Assembly (NCBI GenBank): GCA_020851855.1
Contig: JADZBY010000112.1
Coordinates: 1-9,724 of the forward strand
Reading direction: 5' to 3'
DNA from: Anaerolineae bacterium
GTDB lineage: Bacteria > Chloroflexota > Anaerolineae > Aggregatilineales > UBA2796
DNA length: 9,724 nucleotides
Made by a program: the position numbers and the translations under genes. Every line of letters starts with the position of its first letter. Position 1 is the stretch's first letter. Under the pieces are notes generated by a model. The model worked only from the letters and a program-made list of their open reading frames with translations. It did not search any database and was not told the DNA's origin. Shown in pieces: positions 1 through 7,563 of this stretch.

Positions 1-1108
1 CCTGGGCAAAGTCCGAGATGCGCGCCACCAGGGCATCCGGCGCGAGTCCGGCGGCGATGCTCAGCCACAGCCCGGCGATGAGCAAGAGCACCAGCGCGAC
101 GCCCACAATGCGCCGCCGGGGCGCAAAAAGCAGCACAGTCACGAACGCCGCCGCGAAGCCAAGCCATGCGCCCCGGCTCCACGATACGAGCAGCCCGGCC
201 CCAAGCACGCCCGCCGCCGCCCAGGCCAATGCCGCGCCGCCCGCTGCGAATATGAGCCGGGCGCGCTCGTTCCGCCCAGGCCCCCGGCGGAAGGCCACAT
301 ACGCCGCCAGCGCCGCCTGGGACTGCCCGAAGGCCACGCCCAGCGCCAGCGCCAGCGACAGGCCCATGAACGCGCCAAACGGGTTGGGCTGGCCAAATGT
401 GCCGAAGGCGCGGAAATACTGGTAATTGAGTATCCACAGGTGCGGCGCGCCCGATCCGCCGAAAAACTGGTACACGCCGACCAGCGCCTGGGGCAGCGCC
501 GAGGCGATCAACCCGGCGGCGATCCAGCCCGGCCCGCCATCGCGCCCCAGGCCGATCACCAGCGCCATCACGAGCAGGATTTCGACCCACTTGAGCAGTT
601 CGGTCAGCCCGGCGCTGAACGAGGCCGCGCCGGGCAGGCTCAGGGCGGCAGCGGCGCTGAAGAGCAGCACCGGCGCGTAGATGGGCGACCAGGGCAGGTC
701 CAGCCGCCGGCGGGGCGACGCGATGCTGCGGGCCGCCCATACCGCCAGCGTGCCCAGGAGCAGGATATGCCCGGCGTTGAGCGGCAAGGGCAGCGGCAGC
801 GGCGTGCGCACTTCCGTCTCGATGAGCGCTTTGAGTGGGGCAATGGCCAGTGTGAGCAGCAAGCCGACGCGCGGGTCGATCAGGGTCAGGATGCCCAGCG
901 CGACGATGCCCAAGAGCAACGCCGAGGTTCCCGGCGCGAGTAGCCCGGCCAGCGCGCCCGCCGCCAACGCGACGAACACCCACGGGGACCGGCTCACGAG
1001 TCGCCCGTTGACCCCAGCCCGTCGTTCCTTCCGGCGCGCGGTGGCCGGCGGGAACGATTCCGCCTCTCCGGGGTGGAGAGGCGGACGCGGGGTGAGATCA
1101 ACCGCCAT
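1..1108 (-). CDS. O-antigen ligase / polymerase family membrane protein (3' end outside window)
   Basis: This is a polytopic inner-membrane protein of the O-antigen ligase/polymerase (Wzy_C, WaaL-like) superfamily, which joins or polymerises lipid-linked glycans on the outer face of the membrane. 369 codons are visible and the frame is still open at the left edge. After a hydrophilic N-terminus (residues 1-40) the protein is a run of hydrophobic segments rich in Leu, Ala and Gly. Two family hallmarks are readable: TFGQPNPFGAFMG around residues 237-249 and SWSRGAWLG around residues 309-317, with the conserved Arg at 312. The ATG at 1108 lies one codon after the stop of the upstream epimerase gene, in the same frame, so translation is probably coupled. 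Codons about 5-17 read LTPRPPLHPGEAE and come from a dispersed hairpin repeat, so the original start may be the in-frame GTG at 997 (VSRSPWVFV). Family assignment is firm; whether it is ligase or polymerase, and its substrate, cannot be told. Confidence 0.85.
   Translation of the reverse strand, partial: MAVDLTPRPPLHPGEAESFPPATARRKERRAGVNGRLVSRSPWVFVALAAGALAGLLAPGTSALLLGIVALGILTLIDPRVGLLLTLAIAPLKALIETEVRTPLPLPLPLNAGHILLLGTLAVWAARSIASPRRRLDLPWSPIYAPVLLFSAAAALSLPGAASFSAGLTELLKWVEILLVMALVIGLGRDGGPGWIAAGLIASALPQALVGVYQFFGGSGAPHLWILNYQYFRAFGTFGQPNPFGAFMGLSLALALGVAFGQSQAALAAYVAFRRGPGRNERARLIFAAGGAALAWAAAGVLGAGLLVSWSRGAWLGFAAAFVTVLLFAPRRRIVGVALVLLLIAGLWLSIAAGLAPDALVARISDFAQ
1060..1096 (-). repeat. 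Half copy of the GC-rich hairpin repeat inside the ligase 5' end
   Basis: A perfect 10-base stem (CCGCCTCTCC at 1060-1069, GGAGAGGCGG at 1075-1084, five-base loop) is followed by ACGCGGGGTGAG. On the minus strand this begins CTCACCCCGCG and runs into the CCTCTCC...GGAGAGG hairpin, the same order as in the other repeat copies near 4088, 5783 and 8960. Only one arm is present. It lies within codons 5-17 of the ligase frame when the ATG at 1108 is used. Confidence 0.75.
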
Positions 1109-1111
1109 GCG

Positions 1112-2059
1112 TCATACCCGGCTGGCGAAATAGCGGATGGTGCGGTCCAGCCCATCGCGCAGCGCCACACGCGGCTCCCAGCCGAGCAGGTTACGCGCCC
1201 GCGTGATGTCCGGCTGGCGCGTCTGCGGGTCGCCGGCGATACGGTCCTGGCGGCGGTAGATGATGCCCGCCGGGTTGCCGGTTAGCTCGTTGACCACCTG
1301 GGCAAATTCCAGGATCGACATCTCGGTCGGGTTGCCGATGTTCACCGGGTTGCTGGAGTCGTCGCCTGGTGTGAGCATGAGCAGCCGGAAAATGCCGTCC
1401 ACCAGGTCGCTCACGTAGCAAAAGCTGCGGGTCTGCGCGCCGTCGCCGTACACCGTGAGCGGCTCTTTGCGGAGCGCCTGCCCGACGAAATTAGGCACGA
1501 CGCGCCCATCGTCCAGCCGCATCCGCTCGCCAAAGGTGTTGAAGATGCGCACGATGCGCGTATCCACGCCGTGCGCCCGGTGATAGGCCATGACCATGGC
1601 CTCGGCAAAGCGTTTGGCCTCGTCGTACACGCCGCGTGGCCCGGTGGTGCTCACGTTGCCCGCGTAATCTTCGGTCTGTGGATGCACGAGCGGATCGCCG
1701 TAAATCTCCGAGGTGGACGCCAGCAGAAAGCGCGCGCCCTTTGCCTTGGCGACGCCCAACGCATTGTGTGTGCCGAGCGCGCCGACTTTGAGCGTCTGGA
1801 TCGGGAATTTCAGGTAGTCAATCGGGCTGGCCGGCGACGCGAAGTGCATCACGGCGTCGATGGGGCCATCGATGAAGATGTAATTGGAGACATCGTGTTT
1901 GACGAAGCGAAAATCGGGCCGCCCGGCCAGGTGGGCGATATTGTCCGTGCTGCCCGTGATCAGGTTGTCCATGGCCACAACCGAGTGGCCTTCCGCTAAC
2001 ATCCGGTCTGCCAGATGCGATCCCAGGAAGCCTGCCCCGCCGGTGATCAGTATGCGCAC
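1112..2059 (-). CDS. NAD-dependent sugar epimerase/dehydratase, UDP-glucuronate decarboxylase-like
   Basis: This is an extended short-chain dehydrogenase/reductase acting on nucleotide sugars in the cytoplasm. The 315-residue length is normal. The Rossmann motif GGAGFLG is at residues 7-13, followed by the NAD-binding acid Asp31. ASPASPIDY (74-82), the STSEIYGDP stretch (115-123) and GPRGVYDEAKR (140-150, with Tyr145 and Lys149 forming YxxxK) resemble UDP-glucuronate decarboxylase (UXS), which makes UDP-xylose from UDP-glucuronate. The usual YWGNVNP and CYDEGKR motifs are altered to YAGNVST and VYDEAKR, so a related epimerase is possible. The start is GTG at 2059, preceded by AAGGTG at 2064-2069. 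The gene sits 77 bases after the glycosyltransferase stop and one codon before the ligase start, within a surface-polysaccharide cluster. The superfamily is certain; the exact substrate is inferred. Confidence 0.9.
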   Translation of the reverse strand: MRILITGGAGFLGSHLADRMLAEGHSVVAMDNLITGSTDNIAHLAGRPDFRFVKHDVSNYIFIDGPIDAVMHFASPASPIDYLKFPIQTLKVGALGTHNALGVAKAKGARFLLASTSEIYGDPLVHPQTEDYAGNVSTTGPRGVYDEAKRFAEAMVMAYHRAHGVDTRIVRIFNTFGERMRLDDGRVVPNFVGQALRKEPLTVYGDGAQTRSFCYVSDLVDGIFRLLMLTPGDDSSNPVNIGNPTEMSILEFAQVVNELTGNPAGIIYRRQDRIAGDPQTRQPDITRARNLLGWEPRVALRDGLDRTIRYFASRV

Positions 2060-2104
2060 ACTACACCTTATCCCTGTGTGGTAGAGCGAATCGTTGACAT
2101 GCAG

Positions 2105-2120
2105 TTGATAAGTTTATCAC
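2105..2120. promoter_or_regulatory. AT-rich palindrome between glycosyltransferase and epimerase genes
   Basis: TGATAA (2106-2111) and TTATCA (2114-2119) form a perfect 6-base inverted repeat around a two-base centre, in a short AT-rich patch of an otherwise very GC-rich region. It lies in the 77-base gap ahead of the GTG-started epimerase gene and could be an operator or part of an internal promoter. No convincing -35/-10 pair is visible beside it, so the role is a guess. Confidence 0.25.
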
Positions 2121-2136
2121 AATCTCCGCCTGGCTC

Positions 2137-3102
2137 TCAGTCCCGCGTCAGGATCGAGTCCAGGTAGTCTATCGAGACGCGGCGCGTCATCTGTACGGCG
2201 CGGCGTTTGCCGAGAAGGCGCGGAATGGCCCGGATGCCCGCCGCCATGCCGCGCAAACGGGCGCGCGCCGCTTTGCCCCGCCACGCATGCAGCGCGTCCA
2301 GGGCGTTTTTCGCCTGTCTGCGCACGAATCGCCCGCCATAACGCCGCCAGAGCGGGCCGGGCACGTCCTTGATGAGGATATAGATGGCGTTCCGCCCGTC
2401 GTAATAGCTGCCGGTGATGCCGCCCGTCGCCGCGAGATGATGGTATACCACCGCCGAGGGCGCGTACAGGCACTTCCAGCCCGCCAACTGCGCCCGCCAG
2501 CCCAGATCGACATCTTCCATGGAGAAGAAGAAGTCGTCGTCCAGCAGCCCGACCTGATCGAGCATCGCGCGCCGGTAGGCCGCCGAGCCGCCGCACGCGC
2601 TGAACACGTATTCTTCGCGGTCATACTGGCCGGCGTCCTGTTGCCACGCGCCCCGGTTGCCCGGCCAGCCCGACGTGGTGTAAAAGTCGCCCGCCGTGTG
2701 AAAATGGTCGCGCCGGTCGAAGAGCAGCATCTTCGAGGCGACCATGCCCGCTTCCGGGTGGCGCGCGAAGGCATCGACAACCGCCGTTACCCAGCCCGGA
2801 TCGACCTCGGTGTCGTTGTTGAGCAGCGCCACGAACTCGCCGCGCGCGGCCATCATGCCCACATTGCACGCGCCGGTGAAGCCCCGGTTTTCCGGCAATT
2901 GGACGAGCGTCACTTCCGGGTAGTCGCGGGCCAGAAGCGCCTGCGAGCCATCCGCCGAGGCGTTGTCCGCGATGATGACCTCGACGTATGGGTACGTCTG
3001 GCGGCGCAGCGCATCCAGGCACACGGGCAGGTGTTTGGCCCCGTTCCAGTTGGGGATGACCACCGAGAACAGGGCCGAAAGGGGCGGCGCAGAGTCAGCC
3101 AT
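2137..3102 (-). CDS. Family 2 glycosyltransferase (rhamnosyltransferase-like)
   Basis: This is a GT-A fold, inverting family 2 glycosyltransferase of the WbbL/RfbF-like type. It transfers a sugar from a nucleotide donor to a glycan or lipid-linked acceptor at the cytoplasmic membrane face. In the 321 residues the N-terminal SVVIPNWNG (13-21), the nucleotide-binding IADNASADGS (44-53), ENRGFTGACNVG (71-82), and the metal-binding NNDTEVDPGW (95-104, DxD-equivalent Asp97) are all present, followed by the acceptor-side FFFSMEDVDLGWR (191-203). The C-terminal part (about 230-321) is basic, rich in Arg and Lys, and lacks an obvious transmembrane helix. The start ATG at 3102 is 18 bases after the rfbD-like stop, so the two are co-transcribed. 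No strong Shine-Dalgarno is visible; coupling may help. Rhamnose as the donor sugar is inferred from the neighbouring rfbD-like gene and is not shown by the sequence. Confidence 0.92.
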   Translation of the reverse strand: MADSAPPLSALFSVVIPNWNGAKHLPVCLDALRRQTYPYVEVIIADNASADGSQALLARDYPEVTLVQLPENRGFTGACNVGMMAARGEFVALLNNDTEVDPGWVTAVVDAFARHPEAGMVASKMLLFDRRDHFHTAGDFYTTSGWPGNRGAWQQDAGQYDREEYVFSACGGSAAYRRAMLDQVGLLDDDFFFSMEDVDLGWRAQLAGWKCLYAPSAVVYHHLAATGGITGSYYDGRNAIYILIKDVPGPLWRRYGGRFVRRQAKNALDALHAWRGKAARARLRGMAAGIRAIPRLLGKRRAVQMTRRVSIDYLDSILTRD

Positions 3103-3120
3103 GAGCAGGCGGCCCGATCT

Positions 3121-3966
3121 TCACGCCAGCTCGCGCGCGGCGAAGGCTTCGACCGCTTCTTGCCAGGGCCGCAGCCGAATCCCAACGTGCGCGGCCTGGA
3201 AGTTGCGCAGCGGCGAAAAGCGCGGCGGGCGTGAGGCGCGTTTGAAGTCGGCCAGGACGGCGGGCTGAACGCGCACATGGCGCAGCCCGAACGAATCGAG
3301 GATGTGGCGGGCAAACTCGTAGCGCGACGCCTTGCCCTCGTTGACCAGGTGGTACGTCCCAAAGCGCTGCGTCGCGACCAGCGCCGCCAGCGCCTCGGCC
3401 AGATCGTCGGCGTAGGTTGGGCTGCCGATCTCGTCGGTCACCACAACGAGCTGCTGGCCGCTGCGCGCTTTGGCCAGCACTTTCTGGCAGAAATTCGCAC
3501 CACCCGGCGCGAACAGCCACGCGGTGCGCACGATGTAGTGGCGCGGCAGCAATTCACGCACCGCCTGTTCGCCCACCCACTTGCTGTAACCATACGGGTT
3601 GATGGGCCGGGTCGGCGCGTACTCCATGTACGCCGTTTTGGCCTCGCCGTCAAAGACTTCGTTGGTGCTGACGTAGCACATCGGGACGCCGAGCGCCTGA
3701 CAGGCCAGCGCGACGTGCTGTGTGCCGATGCCGTTCACGCGCAGCGCCAGATCGGGGTCTTTCGCGCAGCCGTCCACGTCGGTGTACGCGGCGAGGTGCA
3801 TGACCAGGTCCGGGCGCGCCTGCCGGGCGAAATCGCGCACCGCGTCCAGTTGCGTGATGTCGGGCTGCATGGCGAGGCTGGGGATAATCTCGTGGCCCTG
3901 CGCCTCAAGAGTCTGCCACAGACGCGCGCCCAGGCGTCCGTCCGCGCCGGTAATCAGGATACGCAT
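3121..3966 (-). CDS. rfbD: dTDP-4-dehydrorhamnose reductase (RmlD/RfbD family)
   Basis: The RmlD family reduces dTDP-4-keto-L-rhamnose to dTDP-L-rhamnose with NAD(P)H, the last step in making the rhamnose donor for cell-surface glycans. The 281-residue length fits. The Rossmann motif GADGRLG is at residues 7-13, LAAYTDVDGCAKDP at 58-71, STNEVFDG at 100-107 (the family more often has STDYVFDG), and NPYGYSKWVGE at 123-133, giving Tyr125 and Lys129 as the YxxxK pair. IVRTAWLFAPGG and DEIGSPTYADDLAEAL are also typical. It is the first gene of the minus-strand cluster and is preceded by a TATAAT box at 4024-4029; a GAGG at 3980-3983 is a distant, weak ribosome site. The partner genes rmlA, rmlB and rmlC are not in the window. 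Related SDR proteins with other substrates share this fold, so the substrate is likely but not proven. Confidence 0.88.
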   Translation of the reverse strand: MRILITGADGRLGARLWQTLEAQGHEIIPSLAMQPDITQLDAVRDFARQARPDLVMHLAAYTDVDGCAKDPDLALRVNGIGTQHVALACQALGVPMCYVSTNEVFDGEAKTAYMEYAPTRPINPYGYSKWVGEQAVRELLPRHYIVRTAWLFAPGGANFCQKVLAKARSGQQLVVVTDEIGSPTYADDLAEALAALVATQRFGTYHLVNEGKASRYEFARHILDSFGLRHVRVQPAVLADFKRASRPPRFSPLRNFQAAHVGIRLRPWQEAVEAFAARELA

Positions 3967-4023
3967 GGCTTAAACGCCGCCTCGTTTCATGTCGGGCTGG
4001 TATCACTCGTCCAAAGCGCCGGG

Positions 4024-4054
4024 ATTATAGCCGGTAGGGGGAGTAAGGGGAAAA
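4024..4054 (-). promoter_or_regulatory. Predicted promoter of the polysaccharide cluster
   Basis: On the minus strand a perfect TATAAT (4029 down to 4024) lies about 58 bases ahead of the rfbD-like ATG, in the context GGCTATAATCCC. A weak -35 (TTTTCC or TTTCCC, near 4048-4054) lies 18-19 bases upstream. The start point would be near 4017, leaving a leader of about 50 bases. The -10 is strong; the -35 is poor. Confidence 0.5.
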
Positions 4055-4087
4055 CCAGCCCGCACCAGGGCAATCGCATCAAGGCAT

Positions 4088-4267
4088 CCTCACCCCCGGC
4101 CCCTCTCCATGTCCGTCACCCCAGACCACCCATTGAACGCAAGCGTTCAATGGGAACCCGGTCGGGGACCCCGACGGCATGGAGAGGGGAGATCGGATGC
4201 CACGCCGGCGCGTGCTGCCCCCTCTCGACGCGGTACGCCGCGTGGAGAGGGGGGGCAGGGGGTGAGG
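4088..4267. repeat. Long copy A of the GC-rich palindromic repeat (180 bases, MITE-like)
   Basis: The element begins CCTCACCCCCGGCCCC and ends GGGGCAGGGGGTGAGG, giving imperfect terminal inverted repeats. It contains the arm pair CCCCTCTCCATG (4100-4111) and CATGGAGAGGGG (4178-4189), and a second hairpin of CCCCCTCTC-GACGCGG against CCGCGT-GGAGAGGGGG (about 4219-4255). A perfect 12-base stem (4129-4140 with 4143-4154, two-base centre) sits in the middle. The same order of segments, without that central palindrome, recurs inverted at 8960-9099. It codes for no credible protein and no transposase is nearby. It occupies the middle of the 512-base divergent region between rfbD-like and eno; apart from it that region holds the minus-strand promoter and the eno leader (4268-4478), where I see no clear promoter. 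Confidence 0.8.
4129..4154. repeat. Perfect 12-base inverted repeat nested in copy A
   Basis: CCCATTGAACGC (4129-4140), AA, then GCGTTCAATGGG (4143-4154) form a perfect hairpin. The sequence is less GC-rich than the rest of the element. The matching place in copy B (8960-9099, reversed) lacks about 40 bases here, so this looks like a separate small palindrome inserted into the larger one. Confidence 0.7.
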
Positions 4268-4478
4268 TATTTTCCTGCTGCCTGCCTTAACGGCGGATTT
4301 TGAGGCGATTGCCCTACCGACCGCACCCCCGGCCCGACTTTCTTCCAAACTGCGCGTGTGGAATCGGCCCGGACGCGGTAAAGTTGTGTGCTGCTGAAAA
4401 TGACGCTTGCCCCTGCCACACCTTCACCTCGAGGGGATAAGCCGAGACTCGTTTTCCGAGCAAAAGGAGTGCGCTTCT

Positions 4479-5768
<1,290 letters not shown>

Positions 5769-5775
5769 GGTACGC

Positions 5776-5840
5776 CTGCAAACCCTCACCCCCGGCCCCT
5801 CTCCCTCATGGAGAGGGGGTCAGGGGGTGAGGGTTTGCAG
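5776..5840. repeat. Compact hairpin copy of the GC-rich repeat right after eno
   Basis: A perfect 18-base outer stem (5776-5793 with 5823-5840) surrounds a small internal loop and a perfect 9-base inner stem (CCCCTCTCC 5796-5804 with GGAGAGGGG 5810-5818) with loop CTCAT. The core carries the CCCTCACCCCC / GGGGGTGAGGG ends of the repeat family, and the perfect arms extend outward by a further CTGCAAA / TTTGCAG. It starts eight bases after the eno stop and would form a very stable 3' structure in the transcript. There is no T-run after it, so it is not a standard intrinsic terminator, but it may slow exonucleases or polymerase. Confidence 0.85.
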
Positions 5841-5863
5841 ACACGCTAGGTCCAACCTCGCGC

Positions 5864-5869
5864 TACAAT
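5864..5869 (+). promoter_or_regulatory. Predicted -10 element of pyk
   Basis: TACAAT lies in the context GCGCTACAATGG, nearly identical to GCGCTATAATGG ahead of secG. At 17-base spacing the -35 position (5841-5846, ACACGC) does not match the consensus, so this may be an extended or -35-independent promoter. A start point near 5876 would give a leader of about 85 bases that includes the hairpin at 5887-5911. Confidence 0.4.
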
Positions 5870-5886
5870 GGAATAGACAGGCGTGT

Positions 5887-5911
5887 GTGAGCCGGGCGAG
5901 TCCCGGCTCAC
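5887..5911 (+). promoter_or_regulatory. Leader hairpin upstream of pyk
   Basis: GTGAGCCGGG (5887-5896) and CCCGGCTCAC (5902-5911) form a perfect 10-base stem with a five-base loop (CGAGT). If transcription begins just after the TACAAT box it lies near the 5' end of the pyk mRNA. No T-run follows, so it is not an obvious attenuator; 5' stabilisation or protein binding is possible. It does not resemble the CCTCACCCC repeat family. Confidence 0.5.
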
Positions 5912-5962
5912 CGCTATGGATTCGGATTTTGGACGGCGGTGAGCGACCAGGAGAGGGCGACT

Positions 5963-7489
5963 GTGGTACGGCCAACGGACAAGAAGCGGACCAAGATCGT
6001 GTGCACCATCGGACCGGCGTCGTCCGAGGAAAACACGCTGCGCGAGATGATCTGCGCCGGGATGGACGTGGCGCGCATCAACTTCAGCCACGGCGACCAG
6101 GAGACGCACGCGAAGAACATCCTGGCCATCCGCCACCTTGCGCAGGAAGAAAACGCCGCCATCGCCATCATGGCCGACCTGCAAGGGCCGAAAATCCGGC
6201 TGGGCAAGATCAAGAACGAGCCGGTCATGCTCAAACCCGGCGACCGCATCACGCTGACGGCGGACCAGGCCGACGGCGCGAACCTGATTTTTCCGCTGCC
6301 GCACCCGGAATTTCTGCGGGACGTGCGCGCCGGCCACCGGCTGCTGGTGGACGACGGCCAGCTTGAGTTCAAGGTGGCCTCGCGCGCCGGCGATCAGGTG
6401 GTGGCCGAGGTGGTAGTCGGCGGGCCGCTCCATTCGCGCAAGGGCGTATCTGCGCCGGAAGCGCACCTGACGCTCTCGTCGCTGACCGAAAAAGACAAGC
6501 TCGACGCGGAATTTGCGCTCCAGATGGGCGTCGACTACATCGCCATGTCCTTCGTGCGTACGGCGAACGACATCCAGGAGCTGCGCTGGTTATGCCGCCA
6601 CCTGGGCGATGGCGACGTGGCCATCATCGCCAAGATCGAGAAGCGGGAAGCGCTCCAGAACTTCGCGGAAATCCTGGCCGCGAGCGACGGCGTCATGGTG
6701 GCGCGCGGCGACCTGGGCGTAGAGACGCCCGCCGAGGCGATTCCCATCCACCAGAAGCAGATCATCCGGGCCTGCAACGAGGCGGGCAAGCCGGTCATCA
6801 CCGCCACGCAGATGTTGCAATCTATGATCACCAGCCCACGCCCAACGCGCGCTGAAGCCAGCGATGTGGCCAACGCCATTTTTGACGGCTCAGATGCCGT
6901 GATGCTCTCCGGGGAGACGGCGGCGGGCAATTACCCCGTGCTCGCCGTGCAGACGATGGCCCGCATCGCCGTGATTGCCGAGCAGAATTTCGAGCAGGCC
7001 GCGCCGCTGGACGCCGCACAACGCCTGATGCTCGGCTACCGGGGCGACGAGAAGCAGTGGGCGTCGCGCGCGGGCTTCTCGCTGGCCGTCAGCCATTCCG
7101 CCAGCGAGATCGCGGACACCATCCAGGCCAAGTGGATCGTCACCACCACGTTCACCGGCACGACGGCGCGCCTGATCGCCCGCACGCGCCCGCAGACGCC
7201 GATCCTGTGCGTGACGCCCAACGTGAAGACGTGGCGGCGTATGGCGCTGGTATGGGGCGTGCAGCCGATCATGGCCCAGGCCTTCACCACCATTGACGAC
7301 ATGGTTCAAAAGGTCGTGCAGGCCGGGTACGAGCGCAAGCTGTTCGCGTATGGCGACACGGTGGTGCTCGTGGCGGGCGTGCCCTTTGGCACGGGCGGCC
7401 ACGCCAACCTGCTGAAGATTCACCGCATCGGGGAGTTCGGAGAAGTGCCCCACCCGGCGGAAGCGGCGGAGCAGGGCGACGAGGAGTGA
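5963..7489 (+). CDS. pyk: Pyruvate kinase
   Basis: Pyruvate kinase transfers phosphate from phosphoenolpyruvate to ADP, giving pyruvate and ATP, the last step of glycolysis. Domains run in the usual order: start of the TIM barrel with KIVCTIGPASS and ARINFSHG, ADLQGPKIRLGKI before the B domain, VDDGQLEFKV within it, then LQMGVDYIAMSFVRT, the active-site stretch AIIAKIEKREAL (catalytic Lys224, Glu226), ARGDLGVE, and ITATQMLQSM with RAEASDVANAIFDG. The C-terminal domain ends at VAGVPFGTGGHANLLKIHRIG plus an acidic tail of about 18 residues. The length is 508 residues, slightly long. I chose GTG 5963 because AGGAGAGGG (5949-5957) precedes it; GTG 5939 would add eight residues (MSDQERAT) but has a poor ribosome site. 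The M20 peptidase gene begins 74 bases later. All key residues are intact. Confidence 0.97.
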   Translation: MVRPTDKKRTKIVCTIGPASSEENTLREMICAGMDVARINFSHGDQETHAKNILAIRHLAQEENAAIAIMADLQGPKIRLGKIKNEPVMLKPGDRITLTADQADGANLIFPLPHPEFLRDVRAGHRLLVDDGQLEFKVASRAGDQVVAEVVVGGPLHSRKGVSAPEAHLTLSSLTEKDKLDAEFALQMGVDYIAMSFVRTANDIQELRWLCRHLGDGDVAIIAKIEKREALQNFAEILAASDGVMVARGDLGVETPAEAIPIHQKQIIRACNEAGKPVITATQMLQSMITSPRPTRAEASDVANAIFDGSDAVMLSGETAAGNYPVLAVQTMARIAVIAEQNFEQAAPLDAAQRLMLGYRGDEKQWASRAGFSLAVSHSASEIADTIQAKWIVTTTFTGTTARLIARTRPQTPILCVTPNVKTWRRMALVWGVQPIMAQAFTTIDDMVQKVVQAGYERKLFAYGDTVVLVAGVPFGTGGHANLLKIHRIGEFGEVPHPAEAAEQGDEE

Positions 7490-7563
7490 CGCCGTTCGCC
7501 TATCCCGGCGCGGTGAGGGATAATCCTCGCGCCTCTCTTGATGCAAACTATAGTGAGGAGTCC

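Noticed and set aside
1..943. Plus-strand frames of 84-167 codons in the first kilobase
   Set aside because: The minus strand carries a continuous polytopic membrane protein frame with O-antigen ligase motifs; the plus-strand frames are its shadows.
2287..4290. Plus-strand open frames of 315 and 337 codons opposite the glycosyltransferase and rfbD-like genes
   Set aside because: Both are shadows of well-supported minus-strand genes with clear motifs, and have Arg/Ala/Val-rich compositions without domains.
4079..4419. Short overlapping frames through repeat copy A
   Set aside because: They translate the palindromic repeat itself (LTPxPP / SPRGVPRREG-like peptides) and have no ribosome sites or conserved features.
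4407..4478. Upstream TTG start for enolase
   Set aside because: The 24 extra residues do not fit the enolase N-terminus, and AGGAG is well placed for the ATG at 4479.
7486..7563. GTG start for the M20 peptidase overlapping the pyk stop
   Set aside because: It adds a low-quality 26-residue extension; the ATG at 7564 has a GAGGAG site and starts a normal family N-terminus.
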